Source: Streptomyces hygroscopicus subsp. hygroscopicus (GTDB lineage: Bacteria > Actinomycetota > Actinomycetes > Streptomycetales > Streptomycetaceae). Taken from it: a stretch of DNA of 64,000 nucleotides. Within the stretch, counting starts at the first letter, position 1. Every line of letters starts with the position of its first letter. Positions 36,643 to 44,250 of this stretch are shown piece by piece. Both the position numbers and the translations under genes were made by a program. The stretch covers positions 62,001 to 126,000 of the forward strand of contig NZ_BSSM01000007.1 of assembly GCF_030269125.1 (NCBI RefSeq), read 5' to 3'. The notes under the pieces were generated by a model, which ran no database searches, had not been told where the DNA came from, and worked only from the letters and a program-made list of their open reading frames with translations.

Positions 36643-37734
36643 TCACACCGACCGCAGGTACTGGTCAGGCACCCGCACGTCGCCGCCCAGCTCGCGGGCG
36701 GCGTGCCGGGCCCAGGACGGGCTGCGCAGCAGCTCGCGGCCGAGCAGGACGGCGTCGGCCTCGCCGTTCGACACGATCTTCCGGGCCTGCTCGGCCTCGG
36801 TGATCAGCCCGACGGCGGCGACCGGCAGCCCGGCCTCGGCCCTGACCCGCGCGGCGAACGGGACCTGGTAGCCGGGCTCGACCGGAATGCTCACGGCGGA
36901 GGCGTTGCCGCCGGTGGAGACGTCGAGGAGGTCGACGCCGTGGGCGCGCAGGTCACGCGCGAGACGCACCGTGTCGTCCGCGGTCCACCCGCCCTCCTCC
37001 AGCCAGTCGGTGGCCGAGACGCGGAAGAACAGCGGCTTGTCCTCGGGCCACACCTCCCGTACGGCGTCCACGATCTCCAGCGCGAGGCGGACGCGGTTCT
37101 CGTACGAGCCGCCGTAGGCGTCGGTGCGGTGGTTGGAGTGCGGCGAGAGGAACTCGTTGACGAGGTAGCCGTGGGCACCGTGGATCTCCACGACCTCGAA
37201 GCCGGCGTCGAGCGCCCGGCGGGCCGCGGCGGCGAACCGGCCGACGATCTCCTTGATCTGATCCACCGTCAGCTCGGCGGGAACCGGGTGGCCTGCCGCG
37301 AAGGGCAGCGGGCTCGGGGCGAGCGGCTGCCAGCCGTGGCCCTCCGGGCCGACCGGTGCGCCGCCCTTCCAGGGCCGCTCGGTCGAGCCCTTGCGGCCGC
37401 TGTGCGCGAGCTGCACCGCCGGCACCGTGCCCTGGGCGGCGAGGAAGCGGGTGATCCGGCGGAAGGCCTCCACCTGGGTGTCGTTCCACAGGCCGAGGTC
37501 GTAGGGGGAGATGCGGCCCTCCGGCGAGACCGCGGTGGCCTCGACCACGATCAGACCGGTGCCGCCGGTGGCCCGCGCCCCGTAGTGCGCGAAGTGCCAG
37601 TCGTTCGGGGCGCCGGTGAGCGGCCCCTCCGGCTCGGCCGAGTACTGGCACATCGGGGGCATCCACACCCGGTTGGGGATGGTCACCTCGCGCAGGGTGA
37701 GGGGCTCGAACAGCACGCTCACGACGGACTCCAT
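36643..37734 (-). CDS. Old Yellow Enzyme family NADH:flavin oxidoreductase, YqjM-like
   Basis: 363 aa. FMN-binding TIM barrel with the YqjM-class landmarks: PNRVWMPPMCQYSAEPEG (Cys near residue 29 tuning the flavin), QLAHSGRKGS, EIHGAHGYLVNEFLSPHSNHRTDAYGG (cited by part; His-x-x-His substrate site) and GLITEAEQARKIVSNGEADAVLLGRELL. These enzymes reduce activated C=C bonds such as enones and quinones with NAD(P)H. Start ATG 37734 sits next to a strong promoter (TTGACA at 37791-37786) that is overlapped by a palindrome, and the ArsR gene is divergent. Confidence 0.92.
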   Translation of the reverse strand: MESVVSVLFEPLTLREVTIPNRVWMPPMCQYSAEPEGPLTGAPNDWHFAHYGARATGGTGLIVVEATAVSPEGRISPYDLGLWNDTQVEAFRRITRFLAAQGTVPAVQLAHSGRKGSTERPWKGGAPVGPEGHGWQPLAPSPLPFAAGHPVPAELTVDQIKEIVGRFAAAARRALDAGFEVVEIHGAHGYLVNEFLSPHSNHRTDAYGGSYENRVRLALEIVDAVREVWPEDKPLFFRVSATDWLEEGGWTADDTVRLARDLRAHGVDLLDVSTGGNASAVSIPVEPGYQVPFAARVRAEAGLPVAAVGLITEAEQARKIVSNGEADAVLLGRELLRSPSWARHAARELGGDVRVPDQYLRSV

Positions 37735-37755
37735 TCGTCACGGACCGAAAGTCTG

Positions 37756-37810
37756 CTCGTACGATAAGCCTCGTAGTACGAGGGATGTCAAACTACGATG
37801 CCTCTCGTAC
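37756..37810. promoter_or_regulatory. OYE promoter with ArsR-type operators
   Basis: On the minus strand TTGACA (37791-37786), an 18-bp spacer and TTATCG (37767-37762) form the OYE promoter. The spacer contains the perfect palindrome CCTCGTA-G-TACGAGG (37769-37783). Further copies of CTCGTAC lie at 37756-37762 and 37804-37810. The palindrome position would block RNA polymerase at OYE, and the outer copies could extend binding towards the arsR start at 37861. Confidence 0.7.
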
Positions 37811-37860
37811 AATGCAGGCACGTGAGCACTCCGCTACTCCCGTGAGGAAGGTGGGCCGTC

Positions 37861-38217
37861 ATGGCCGAGACCGTCGCCCCCGGCCGTGTCCTGCCGCACC
37901 CCGATCGGGAGGAGATCCGCCTGGAGACCGTGCTGCACGCGCTGTCCGACCCCGTGCGGCTGCGGATCGTCCGCGAACTGTCCACGGCGGCCGACGAGTT
38001 GTCCTGTTCGCGCTTCGACCTGCCGGTGACCAAGTCCACCACCACGCACCACTTCCGGGTGCTGCGCGAGAGCGGGGTCATCCGGCAGACCTACCGGGGC
38101 ACGGCCAAGATGAGCGGCCTGCGCCGGGACGACCTGGACGAACTCTTCCCGGGCCTGCTCGACGCCCTCCTCGCCGCCGCCGCGGGCCAGCACGCCCGGC
38201 TGGGCGAGGAGGCCTGA
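37861..38217 (+). CDS. ArsR-family winged-helix repressor
   Basis: 118 aa. ALSDPVRLRIVRELSTA is the ArsR opening and VTKSTTTHHFRVLRESGVIRQTYRGTAK the recognition helix and wing (residues 57-84). It has no canonical metal-binding ELCVCDL box; a single Cys (ELSCSRF, near residue 48-52) is the only thiol. With the OYE gene divergent, it is more likely a thiol- or electrophile-responsive repressor than a metal sensor; this is inference. The ATG at 37861 follows GAGGAAGG. Confidence 0.88.
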   Translation: MAETVAPGRVLPHPDREEIRLETVLHALSDPVRLRIVRELSTAADELSCSRFDLPVTKSTTTHHFRVLRESGVIRQTYRGTAKMSGLRRDDLDELFPGLLDALLAAAAGQHARLGEEA

Positions 38218-38233
38218 CCGCGCGGTCCCCGGG

Positions 38234-39565
38234 CTACGCCGACCGCGCCACCGCCAGCAGGCTCTCCCAGTCGGCCAGCTTGACCACGCCGCGGCCCAGT
38301 CGCGCGCCCAGCTCGGCCTCCGCGCGCTCGATCGCCAGCCAGCCGTCCCAGGCGACTGGCTCCGTCCCGGCCGCCAGCAGCGCGGGGACGGCGTCCCCGG
38401 GCACGTCGGCGCGCGCCAGCTCGGGGGCGTCCGCGAGCAGGGAGGCCACCGTCTCCTTGGCGCAGGGCCGGTTGGTGCCGATCACGCCCGACGGGCCCCG
38501 CTTGATCCACCCGGCGACGTACTCCCCGGACGAGGCCGCGCCGTCGCGCACCACCCGCCCCGCCGCATGCGGCACGGTGCCGCTCGCCTCGTCGAACGGC
38601 AGCCCCTCCAGCGGGACTCCGCGATAACCCACCGAGCGCAGCACCAGCTGCGCGGGCATCTCCTCGTACCGCCCCGTGCCCGTCACCCCGCCGTGCCCGT
38701 CCGGCGCCGTGCGCTCGAATCGGACCGCGCCGACCCGGCCGCCGTCCGCCAGCAGCTCCACCGGGCGCAGGAAGAACCGCAGTCGGATGTCCCGGCCGGA
38801 CCCGGCGGGCCGCCCCGCCCAGCCGCGCAGCACGTCCAGGTTGCGTCGCCGGGCCGCGGGCAGCGTCTCGGGATCGGCCGGGTCGAGCGCCAGGTCACCC
38901 GGCTCCACGGCGACCCGGGTGCCGGGCAGGGTGCCCAGTTCGCGCAGCTCCTTGGTGGTGAAGCGGGCCTGCGCCGGGCCGCGCCGCGCCACCATGCGCA
39001 CCTCCTCGACCCCGCTCGCCGTCAGCGCCTCCAGCGCCGCCTGCGGCATGTCCGTCGGCCGCAGCTCGGCCGCGCCGCGCATCAGCATCCGGGTGACGTC
39101 CACCGCCACATTGCCCGCGCCGATGACCACCGCCGAGCGCACGCCGCGCACATAGCCCGCGTCGGCCGCGTCCGGGTGCGCGCTGTACCAGGACACGAAC
39201 TCGGTCGCCGACCAGCAGCCCGGCAGGTCCTCGCCGGGAATGCCGAGCCGGCGGTCGGTGGCGGCGCCCACGCAGTACACCACCGCGTGGTACAGCCCCC
39301 GGAGCACCTTCACCGGCACCCCGCCGGGCCCGCCCACCCGCACCCCGCCGAGGAACCGCACCCGCTCGTGCTCCAGCACCGTGCACAGGCCGGCCTGAAG
39401 GGACTTGATCTTCTCGTGGTCCGGGGCGACGCCGTACCGGACGAGTCCGTACGGGCACGGCAGCCGGTCCAGCACGTCCACGCGCACCTCGGGGTCCTGC
39501 TGGACGAGGTGCTGCGCGGTGTAGCACCCGCTCGGTCCGGATCCGACGACGGCGACTCTCAGCAC
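38234..39565 (-). CDS. Ferredoxin/adrenodoxin-type NADP+ reductase (FprA-like)
   Basis: 443 aa from GTG 39565, with AGGAG nine bases upstream. FAD site VAVVGSGPSGCYTAQHLV (residues 4-21), LPCPYGLVRYGVAPDHEKIK (the adrenodoxin-reductase signature), NADP site VVIGAGNVAVDVTRML and the terminal GWIKRGPSGVIGTNR are all present. Mycobacterial FprA homologues move electrons from NADPH to ferredoxins. It lies 16 bp from the ArsR stop in convergent orientation. Confidence 0.92.
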   Translation of the reverse strand: MLRVAVVGSGPSGCYTAQHLVQQDPEVRVDVLDRLPCPYGLVRYGVAPDHEKIKSLQAGLCTVLEHERVRFLGGVRVGGPGGVPVKVLRGLYHAVVYCVGAATDRRLGIPGEDLPGCWSATEFVSWYSAHPDAADAGYVRGVRSAVVIGAGNVAVDVTRMLMRGAAELRPTDMPQAALEALTASGVEEVRMVARRGPAQARFTTKELRELGTLPGTRVAVEPGDLALDPADPETLPAARRRNLDVLRGWAGRPAGSGRDIRLRFFLRPVELLADGGRVGAVRFERTAPDGHGGVTGTGRYEEMPAQLVLRSVGYRGVPLEGLPFDEASGTVPHAAGRVVRDGAASSGEYVAGWIKRGPSGVIGTNRPCAKETVASLLADAPELARADVPGDAVPALLAAGTEPVAWDGWLAIERAEAELGARLGRGVVKLADWESLLAVARSA

Positions 39566-39705
39566 GGCGGTACTCCTGACGCGGAAGGAGAGTGCGCGGA
39601 CGGCTCCAGGATCCCACCGACGGGCCCACGGGGGCAGCGCCCGCAGGGGTGACGCGGGCGCGTGTCCCACCGGATGGAGGGTGGGCGTGCGGATACGTTG
39701 CGCAG

Positions 39706-40257
39706 GTGCTCGAGGCATCCTTTCTTGATCTTTCCGAGCGGAACGCCGAGGACGGCGCGGTGTCCGTGTGGCCCGCGTGGGAGGTGCGCGAGCACGGCGG
39801 CACCCTGGCCTGGCTGCACGTACGGCTGGACTTCCCCGACGGCGCCGGGGTGGACGCCCTGGCCGTCGTGAGCGACGGGGGCAGCGTCTGCGTCGAGGAC
39901 GTCAGGGCCCGCCCCGCCCTTTCGCTGGAGGACCTCACGGTGCTCGCGGACTGGATCGAGGAGCCGCTGCTGGAGGCGTTCTGGACGGGGGAGCGGGCCG
40001 CGGGCCGCGCGGAGGCCCCGGCGGCCTCCTACGACGGGCCGGTGCCCGTGACCCGGCGGCGGGCCCGCCCGGCCTGGCCGCGTGGGGCCGAGGGGCGGCT
40101 GCTGCTCGCCCGGGAGTACCGCGCCGCGCAGGAGGCGGGCGCCGACCCGGTGCTCGCCGTGATGCGCGCGACCGGCCATGGCCGCCGCCGCTCCCTCGGC
40201 CTGATCGCGCGGGCCCGGGACGCGGGTCTGCTCACACCACGGCACGCTCGACGGTAG
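39706..40257 (+). CDS. DUF6214 family protein
   Basis: 183 aa from GTG 39706; the start is not certain because no strong ribosome site is visible. A conserved core (VWPAWEVREHGGTLAWLHVRLDF, then VCVEDVRARPALSLEDLTVLADWIEEPL) precedes a C-terminal helical region, LLLAREYRAAQEAGADPVLAVMRATGHGRRRSLGLIARARDAGLLTPRHARR (cited by parts at about 40,095-40,250), resembling a short HTH with an Arg-rich end. The family is actinobacterial and uncharacterised. Confidence 0.75.
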   Translation: MLEASFLDLSERNAEDGAVSVWPAWEVREHGGTLAWLHVRLDFPDGAGVDALAVVSDGGSVCVEDVRARPALSLEDLTVLADWIEEPLLEAFWTGERAAGRAEAPAASYDGPVPVTRRRARPAWPRGAEGRLLLAREYRAAQEAGADPVLAVMRATGHGRRRSLGLIARARDAGLLTPRHARR

Positions 40258-40347
40258 GTCCGCTGGTCCTCTCCGGGTCCCCCGCGGTCCTCCCGGGGCC
40301 TCGGCGGCTCTCGACGGCACGCGCCGGCCCGTCCTGCGCCCGCGAGG

Positions 40348-40768
40348 ACTGACGGCTTCGAGTTCGACGGCGCCGAGGCCGCCCCTGCCTTCCTGCTGGA
40401 CCACGACGGCCGCGAGCGGGAGGCCCGCGAGGCAGGGCCGGCCATCGCCCTGCACACCACCCCGGAGGTGCCGCTCCGGATGTCACCCGAGGTCGCCGTG
40501 GGTCGCCGTGGTGATCCTCGGCGTGGAGACCGATGTCCTCGGTCTCGCCCTCACGGAGGTCACCGGGCAGCGGCGGGCCGAGGTGGTGGCCGCGCACCCG
40601 GGCCCCGACTTCGAGAACCGCGTCCCGAGGGCCTCCCACGACGGCATGCCCGGCCGCCCCGGCCCCACCTTCGGGACCATGAACGACGACGTCCTGGCGC
40701 CCTTCGACGCCGCGTTCCGCCGAAAGGACTTCGTCCAGCTCGTCCGGAACAGACCGTGGCCGGAGTGA
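40348..40768 (+). pseudogene. HD-domain hydrolase pseudogene (5' loss, 10-bp duplication)
   Basis: Two frames in series encode the C-terminal half of an HD-domain protein of the cyanamide-hydratase-like group. The first reads FEFDGAEAAPAFLLDHDG ... AIALHTTPEVPLRMSPEVAV and ends at 40500. The second reads VILGVETDVLGLALTEVTG ... FGTMNDDVLAPFDAAFRRKD ... NRPWPE to the stop at 40768. The break is exactly a tandem 10-bp duplication, GGTCGCCGTG at 40491-40500 repeated at 40501-40510; removing one copy restores EVAVVILGVETDVLG. The N-terminal HD metal motif is missing, so the gene is dead twice over. The preceding 90 bp shows no coding signal. Confidence 0.8.
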
Positions 40769-40870
40769 GACGCGCCGACGGTCCGAAAGGAGCAGGAGGC
40801 TCCGACCGGGCAGACCCGCCGGACAGGACCCGCCGGAACGCGGACCGCCCCCGCGCCGGCCCCGGACCCG

Positions 40871-41536
40871 CTAGCCCCGTTCCGGTCTCGCTCCGGGCGC
40901 GAAGAACCGTGACAGATCGCGCTCCGGGGTCCCGGCACCGGCCCGTTCGGGGGGAAACCCGAGGTCCCGGTCGAGTCCGTACCGCTGGAACAGCTCGGCG
41001 CGCAGGGCCGGGACGGGCATCGGTACGCCCGGGACCAGGGCCGCGTACACCGCGCCCATCAGCACGGCCCGCAGCATCGGATAGTCGGCGGTCACGTCCG
41101 CGGAGCCGTACCGGGCCACGGTGTCGCCGAGCAGTTCCGACAGCCGCCGTTGCTCCGGGCACTCCACGAAGCCCTCGGCCTGGAGCAGCCCCGCCATGTG
41201 CTGGCGCATCAGCACGGGCCGGTCGCGCGCGAGCCCGAGGATCGCGTCGATGGCGCGGGCCAGCCGCTCCCGGCCGTCCTCGGTGCGCGGCTCCCGCTCC
41301 AGCGCCTCCTCCAGCGTGCGGTGCATCAGCCGGTGCACGGCGGACTGCACCAGCTGGCGTTTGCCGGGGAAGTAGTACGACACCAGGCCGCGGGCGGACC
41401 CGGCGCGGTCCGCGATGTCGCCGAGCGTCGTGGCCTCGAAGCCGCGCTCGTCCACCAGCTCCACGGCCGCCTGAAGCAGCCGTTCCCGGGAACGCCTTCG
41501 CAACTCTTCATTGACCGAGGCGCTGCGCGGGGACAT
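40871..41536 (-). CDS. TetR-family transcriptional repressor
   Basis: 221 aa from ATG 41536 with CAGGAG upstream. The N-terminal helix-turn-helix is RRRSRERLLQAAVELVDERGF through TTLGDIADRAGSARGLVSYYFPGKRQLV, followed by a helical ligand-binding domain. Its own promoter (-10 TATAGT on the minus strand at 41574-41569) is covered by a 19-bp palindrome, which points to autoregulation. No obvious divergent target is present; the adjacent broken HD gene lies downstream. Confidence 0.88.
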   Translation of the reverse strand: MSPRSASVNEELRRRSRERLLQAAVELVDERGFEATTLGDIADRAGSARGLVSYYFPGKRQLVQSAVHRLMHRTLEEALEREPRTEDGRERLARAIDAILGLARDRPVLMRQHMAGLLQAEGFVECPEQRRLSELLGDTVARYGSADVTADYPMLRAVLMGAVYAALVPGVPMPVPALRAELFQRYGLDRDLGFPPERAGAGTPERDLSRFFAPGARPERG

Positions 41537-41550
41537 GCTGGACTCCTGCG

Positions 41551-41574
41551 TTGACTGGCTGCCAGCCAACTATA
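41551..41574 (-). promoter_or_regulatory. TetR self-operator and promoter
   Basis: TTGACTGGC-T-GCCAGCCAA (41551-41569) is a 19-bp palindrome with one mismatched pair, overlapping the -10 TATAGT and the likely transcription start of the TetR gene. The sequence is typical of TetR operators in length and placement. Confidence 0.65.
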
Positions 41575-41638
41575 CTCAACGCGCCGGAACCCACGGGTTC
41601 CCGATCCGAGCTGCCGTCCGCCGGGGTGACGCGGGGGA

Positions 41639-42370
41639 TCACCCCGGCGGACGGTGTACGTCCGGTCGGCGCCGCGGGGCGGGTCGGACCAGGCCGAGGA
41701 CGGGGAGCAGCGCGTCGGGGCGGTCGTCCACCGGCAGGTGGTCCACGAAGTGCACCCGGCAGCCGAGCGCCGCCGCACCCCCGTCCGCCTCCCTGCTGTC
41801 GCCGACCATGAGCGCATCCCGGGGATCGGTGCCGAGCGCCGCGCAGGCGGTCGAGAACAGCCGCGCGTCCGGCTTCTGCACCCCGTGCTCGTACGACAGC
41901 ACGTAGGCGTCCACGAACGCGTCGAGCCCGTGCGCACGGAAGACCGGGCGCAGATCCCAGCCGATGTTGCTCACCACCGCCACACCGACACCGCGCTCGC
42001 GCAGGGTGCGCAGCACCTTCGGCGCGTCCGGGTAGGGGGTCCAGGCGGCGGGGGACATGTGCCGTGCGTACAGCGCCTCGTGCAGATCCGGATCGGGCAG
42101 GGGCACCCGCCGGGACATCCCCGTGTACGCCGCCCGGTGCAGCTCCGCGCTTTCGTCCCGGCGCGCCCACAGCCCCGCCGCCTCCTCCGGCACCCGCAGT
42201 GGCGCCGCGCCGCCCGGCAGCGCGCCGACCGCCTCCAACGCCCTTGCCGTTTCCCTGAGTTCCGGCTCGGGCAGGTCCCGCCCGGCCTCGTCCAGCACCG
42301 CACGCAGCCAGGACTCGGTGGACTCGACGCGGAAGAGCGTCCCGGAGAAGTCGAACAGCACGGCAGCCAT
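41639..42370 (-). CDS. HAD-superfamily hydrolase
   Basis: 243 aa from ATG 42370. Motif I FDFSGTLF differs from the usual DxDGT in having FDFSGT, so the second, general acid Asp is replaced by Phe-Ser; motif II is VVSNIGWD, motif III KPDARLF and motif IV MVGDSREAD. Substitution at the second Asp may alter phosphatase chemistry, as in dehalogenase-type or phosphonatase-type members. The substrate is unknown. The C-terminal 20 residues are Pro/Arg-rich. Confidence 0.82.
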   Translation of the reverse strand: MAAVLFDFSGTLFRVESTESWLRAVLDEAGRDLPEPELRETARALEAVGALPGGAAPLRVPEEAAGLWARRDESAELHRAAYTGMSRRVPLPDPDLHEALYARHMSPAAWTPYPDAPKVLRTLRERGVGVAVVSNIGWDLRPVFRAHGLDAFVDAYVLSYEHGVQKPDARLFSTACAALGTDPRDALMVGDSREADGGAAALGCRVHFVDHLPVDDRPDALLPVLGLVRPAPRRRPDVHRPPG

Positions 42371-42416
42371 GCGACGGACTCTATTCGCGGTCACGCGCGC
42401 GCGAGTCGAGGCGCGA

Positions 42417-43352
42417 TCAGCCCAGCGCCCGCAGTCCCGGCACCAGGGTCAGCAGCACCGGAAGCGCCGGCACCAGCGCGGCGACCGCGGTGAGGCGCAG
42501 CCGGTGCAGCGCCGGGAGGCGGTCGGGCGGGCCGAGCAGCCGGTGCACCCGCTGCGGCACATGCGCCTGGGGGGTCGGGCTGGGCCCGAACACGCCTCGT
42601 TCCTCGTTGAGTTCGACCAGCGCGAGCGCGGTCGTCAGCCGGCCGAAGCGCCGCGAGGCCATGTCGTCGGCGGCCAGCTCCACCAGCCGGTGCATCTCGT
42701 CCCGGAACGCGGCGAACACCGGCACCTGGGGAAACCCGTCCGCGAGCGCGGCCGAGCAGTGCAGCAGCCAGTCGTGCCGCGCCTGCGCGTGCCCCCACTC
42801 GTGCGCCAGCAGCGCGTCCAGCTGTCGTCCCTTCAGACGTCGCAACGCGGCCGTGGTGACCACCAGTCGGGGTGTCGTACCGGCCAGCCACCAGGCGTCG
42901 GGGCGTTCGCCCTCCAGCACCACCAGCCGGCCTTTGCTCGGCTCCTCACCCGGCAACAGCGGTGCGCGCACGAGGAGTTCGGCCTGCTGCGTACGTCGCT
43001 GGGCCCGGGATCGTACGACCTCCCGCACCAGCATGGCCGCGCTCCACAGGCCGGCGCAGGCCAGCAGCACGGCCGTGGCCGCCGCCCAGGGGCTCGCGGT
43101 GCCGAGGGCGTACGCGTCCACGACCGCGCGCGGCGCCCGCGCGAAGACGTGTCCGCGCACCGGCGCCCAGGCCGCGGCGGCGCTGAGCGTCATCGACAGC
43201 GCACAGCACAGCAGTACGGCCGCCACGACGCACTGCCACGCCCACAGCGCGACGACCGGTTCCCGGTCCGGCCAGTCGGCGCGGGCGAGCAGTCGCGGGC
43301 CGAGGACGGCGGTGAGGACGCCGAGCAGTAAAAGGGCCACGGGGACCATCAT
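42417..43352 (-). CDS. M56-family (BlaR1/MecR1-type) membrane metallopeptidase
   Basis: 311 aa with four hydrophobic segments (about residues 3-22, 36-60, 80-110 and C-terminal 290-310) and a zinc-protease site HEWGH (His184-Glu185-His188), followed by the third ligand region ELAADDMASRRFG. M56 proteases such as BlaR1 cleave a BlaI-type repressor upon a membrane signal. No BlaI-type gene is next to it here, unlike the usual BlaI-M56 pair. ATG 43352; ATG 43349 is adjacent. Confidence 0.85.
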   Translation of the reverse strand: MMVPVALLLLGVLTAVLGPRLLARADWPDREPVVALWAWQCVVAAVLLCCALSMTLSAAAAWAPVRGHVFARAPRAVVDAYALGTASPWAAATAVLLACAGLWSAAMLVREVVRSRAQRRTQQAELLVRAPLLPGEEPSKGRLVVLEGERPDAWWLAGTTPRLVVTTAALRRLKGRQLDALLAHEWGHAQARHDWLLHCSAALADGFPQVPVFAAFRDEMHRLVELAADDMASRRFGRLTTALALVELNEERGVFGPSPTPQAHVPQRVHRLLGPPDRLPALHRLRLTAVAALVPALPVLLTLVPGLRALG

Positions 43353-43474
43353 GGGCAGCACCCTATGAGCGCGGAGCCGCCCGGCGGTACGGTCCGTCGC
43401 GCCGAAGTGACGCAGGCAACGCGCGCCGGACGCCGTCCCGTCGCAGTCCTGTACGGCGTTGCCGCGCGGCGCCG

Positions 43475-44053
43475 TCACATCGTCAGGAGCATCGCGACCA
43501 TCCCGATCGCCATCGACAGCCGGCACGCGCGGGCCAGTTCCGGGCGGTCGCCCCGGCACGCGGGCGGGGCCGTGCCGCCGACGGCGACGGCGGCCGGGAC
43601 CAGGCGGGCGCCGGACAGCAGGACGTAGCCCGTGAAGTAGAGGAGCAGGGCGCCGGTCACCAGGGGGACCCCGGTGCCAGCGTGCACGCCGTTCATCGGC
43701 ATGCCCTCCATGTGATGAGCGGCGGGCGGGGCCGTGGCCATCGCCGCCGCCATGTAGACCATCGCCGCGGCGCCCACCACGTGGTGCAGATGGTGCCGGT
43801 CGCGGCGGACGGCCCACAGCGCGCGCAGCGCGGCCAGGCCGAACACGGCGGCGTACAGCGGCCAGGCCCAGCCCGGCGGGGTGAACGCGGCCGCCGGTAC
43901 GGCCATCGCGGCCATCCCGAAGCCCATCAGCGCCTCGTCACCCGCGGAGCGGCGCTGCTCCTCGACGGCGCTGCGCAGCCGCAGCAGGCAGTAGGCCCCG
44001 GTCGCCGCGCACAGCGCGACCAGCAACCAGGCGGCCGACACGGGTCCGTGCAC
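43475..44053 (-). CDS. DUF5134 membrane protein, His/Met-rich
   Basis: 192 aa from GTG 44053 with GGGGGAGG nine bases upstream. Six or so hydrophobic helices (WLLVALCAATGAYCLLRL, MGFGMAAMAVPAAAF, WPLYAAVFGLAALRALWAV, VVGAAAMVYMAAAM, VTGALLLYFTGYVLL, LSMAIGMVAMLL). Between helices 3 and 4 is RDRHHLHH, and HHMEGMPMNGVHAG follows helix 4, giving a His/Met-rich face that could bind copper. DUF5134 and M56 genes are frequent neighbours in actinomycetes, often with copper genes. It is 122 bp upstream of the M56 gene on the same strand. Confidence 0.8.
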   Translation of the reverse strand: MHGPVSAAWLLVALCAATGAYCLLRLRSAVEEQRRSAGDEALMGFGMAAMAVPAAAFTPPGWAWPLYAAVFGLAALRALWAVRRDRHHLHHVVGAAAMVYMAAAMATAPPAAHHMEGMPMNGVHAGTGVPLVTGALLLYFTGYVLLSGARLVPAAVAVGGTAPPACRGDRPELARACRLSMAIGMVAMLLTM

Positions 44054-44215
44054 GGGTACCTCCCCCGCTCGACGGTCGGTCGAGGATTGCGATGCCCGGA
44101 CCGGGCGGGGCGCATACGAGCGCAAGGGTGTACACGGGGAGCGCTGACGGGGGCACGGTGGGTGAACGGGGGGCGGCGTGCGGGCGGGTGCGTGGCAGGG
44201 CAGTCGCCCGCCCTA

Positions 44216-44233
44216 TGTTTTACTTATAAAACA
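44216..44233 (+). promoter_or_regulatory. MarR-type operator over FUSC-MarR promoter
   Basis: TGTTTTA-CTTA-TAAAACA is a perfect 18-bp dyad in an AT-rich island of otherwise GC-rich DNA. It overlaps TATAAA (44225-44230), a -10 that would start transcription near 44237, only about 14 bases before the ATG at 44251. The ribosome site GAGGG abuts the ATG with no spacing, so translation may be inefficient. Repression by the cotranscribed MarR protein is the simplest model. Confidence 0.65.
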
Positions 44234-44250
44234 CATGCTAAATTTGAGGG

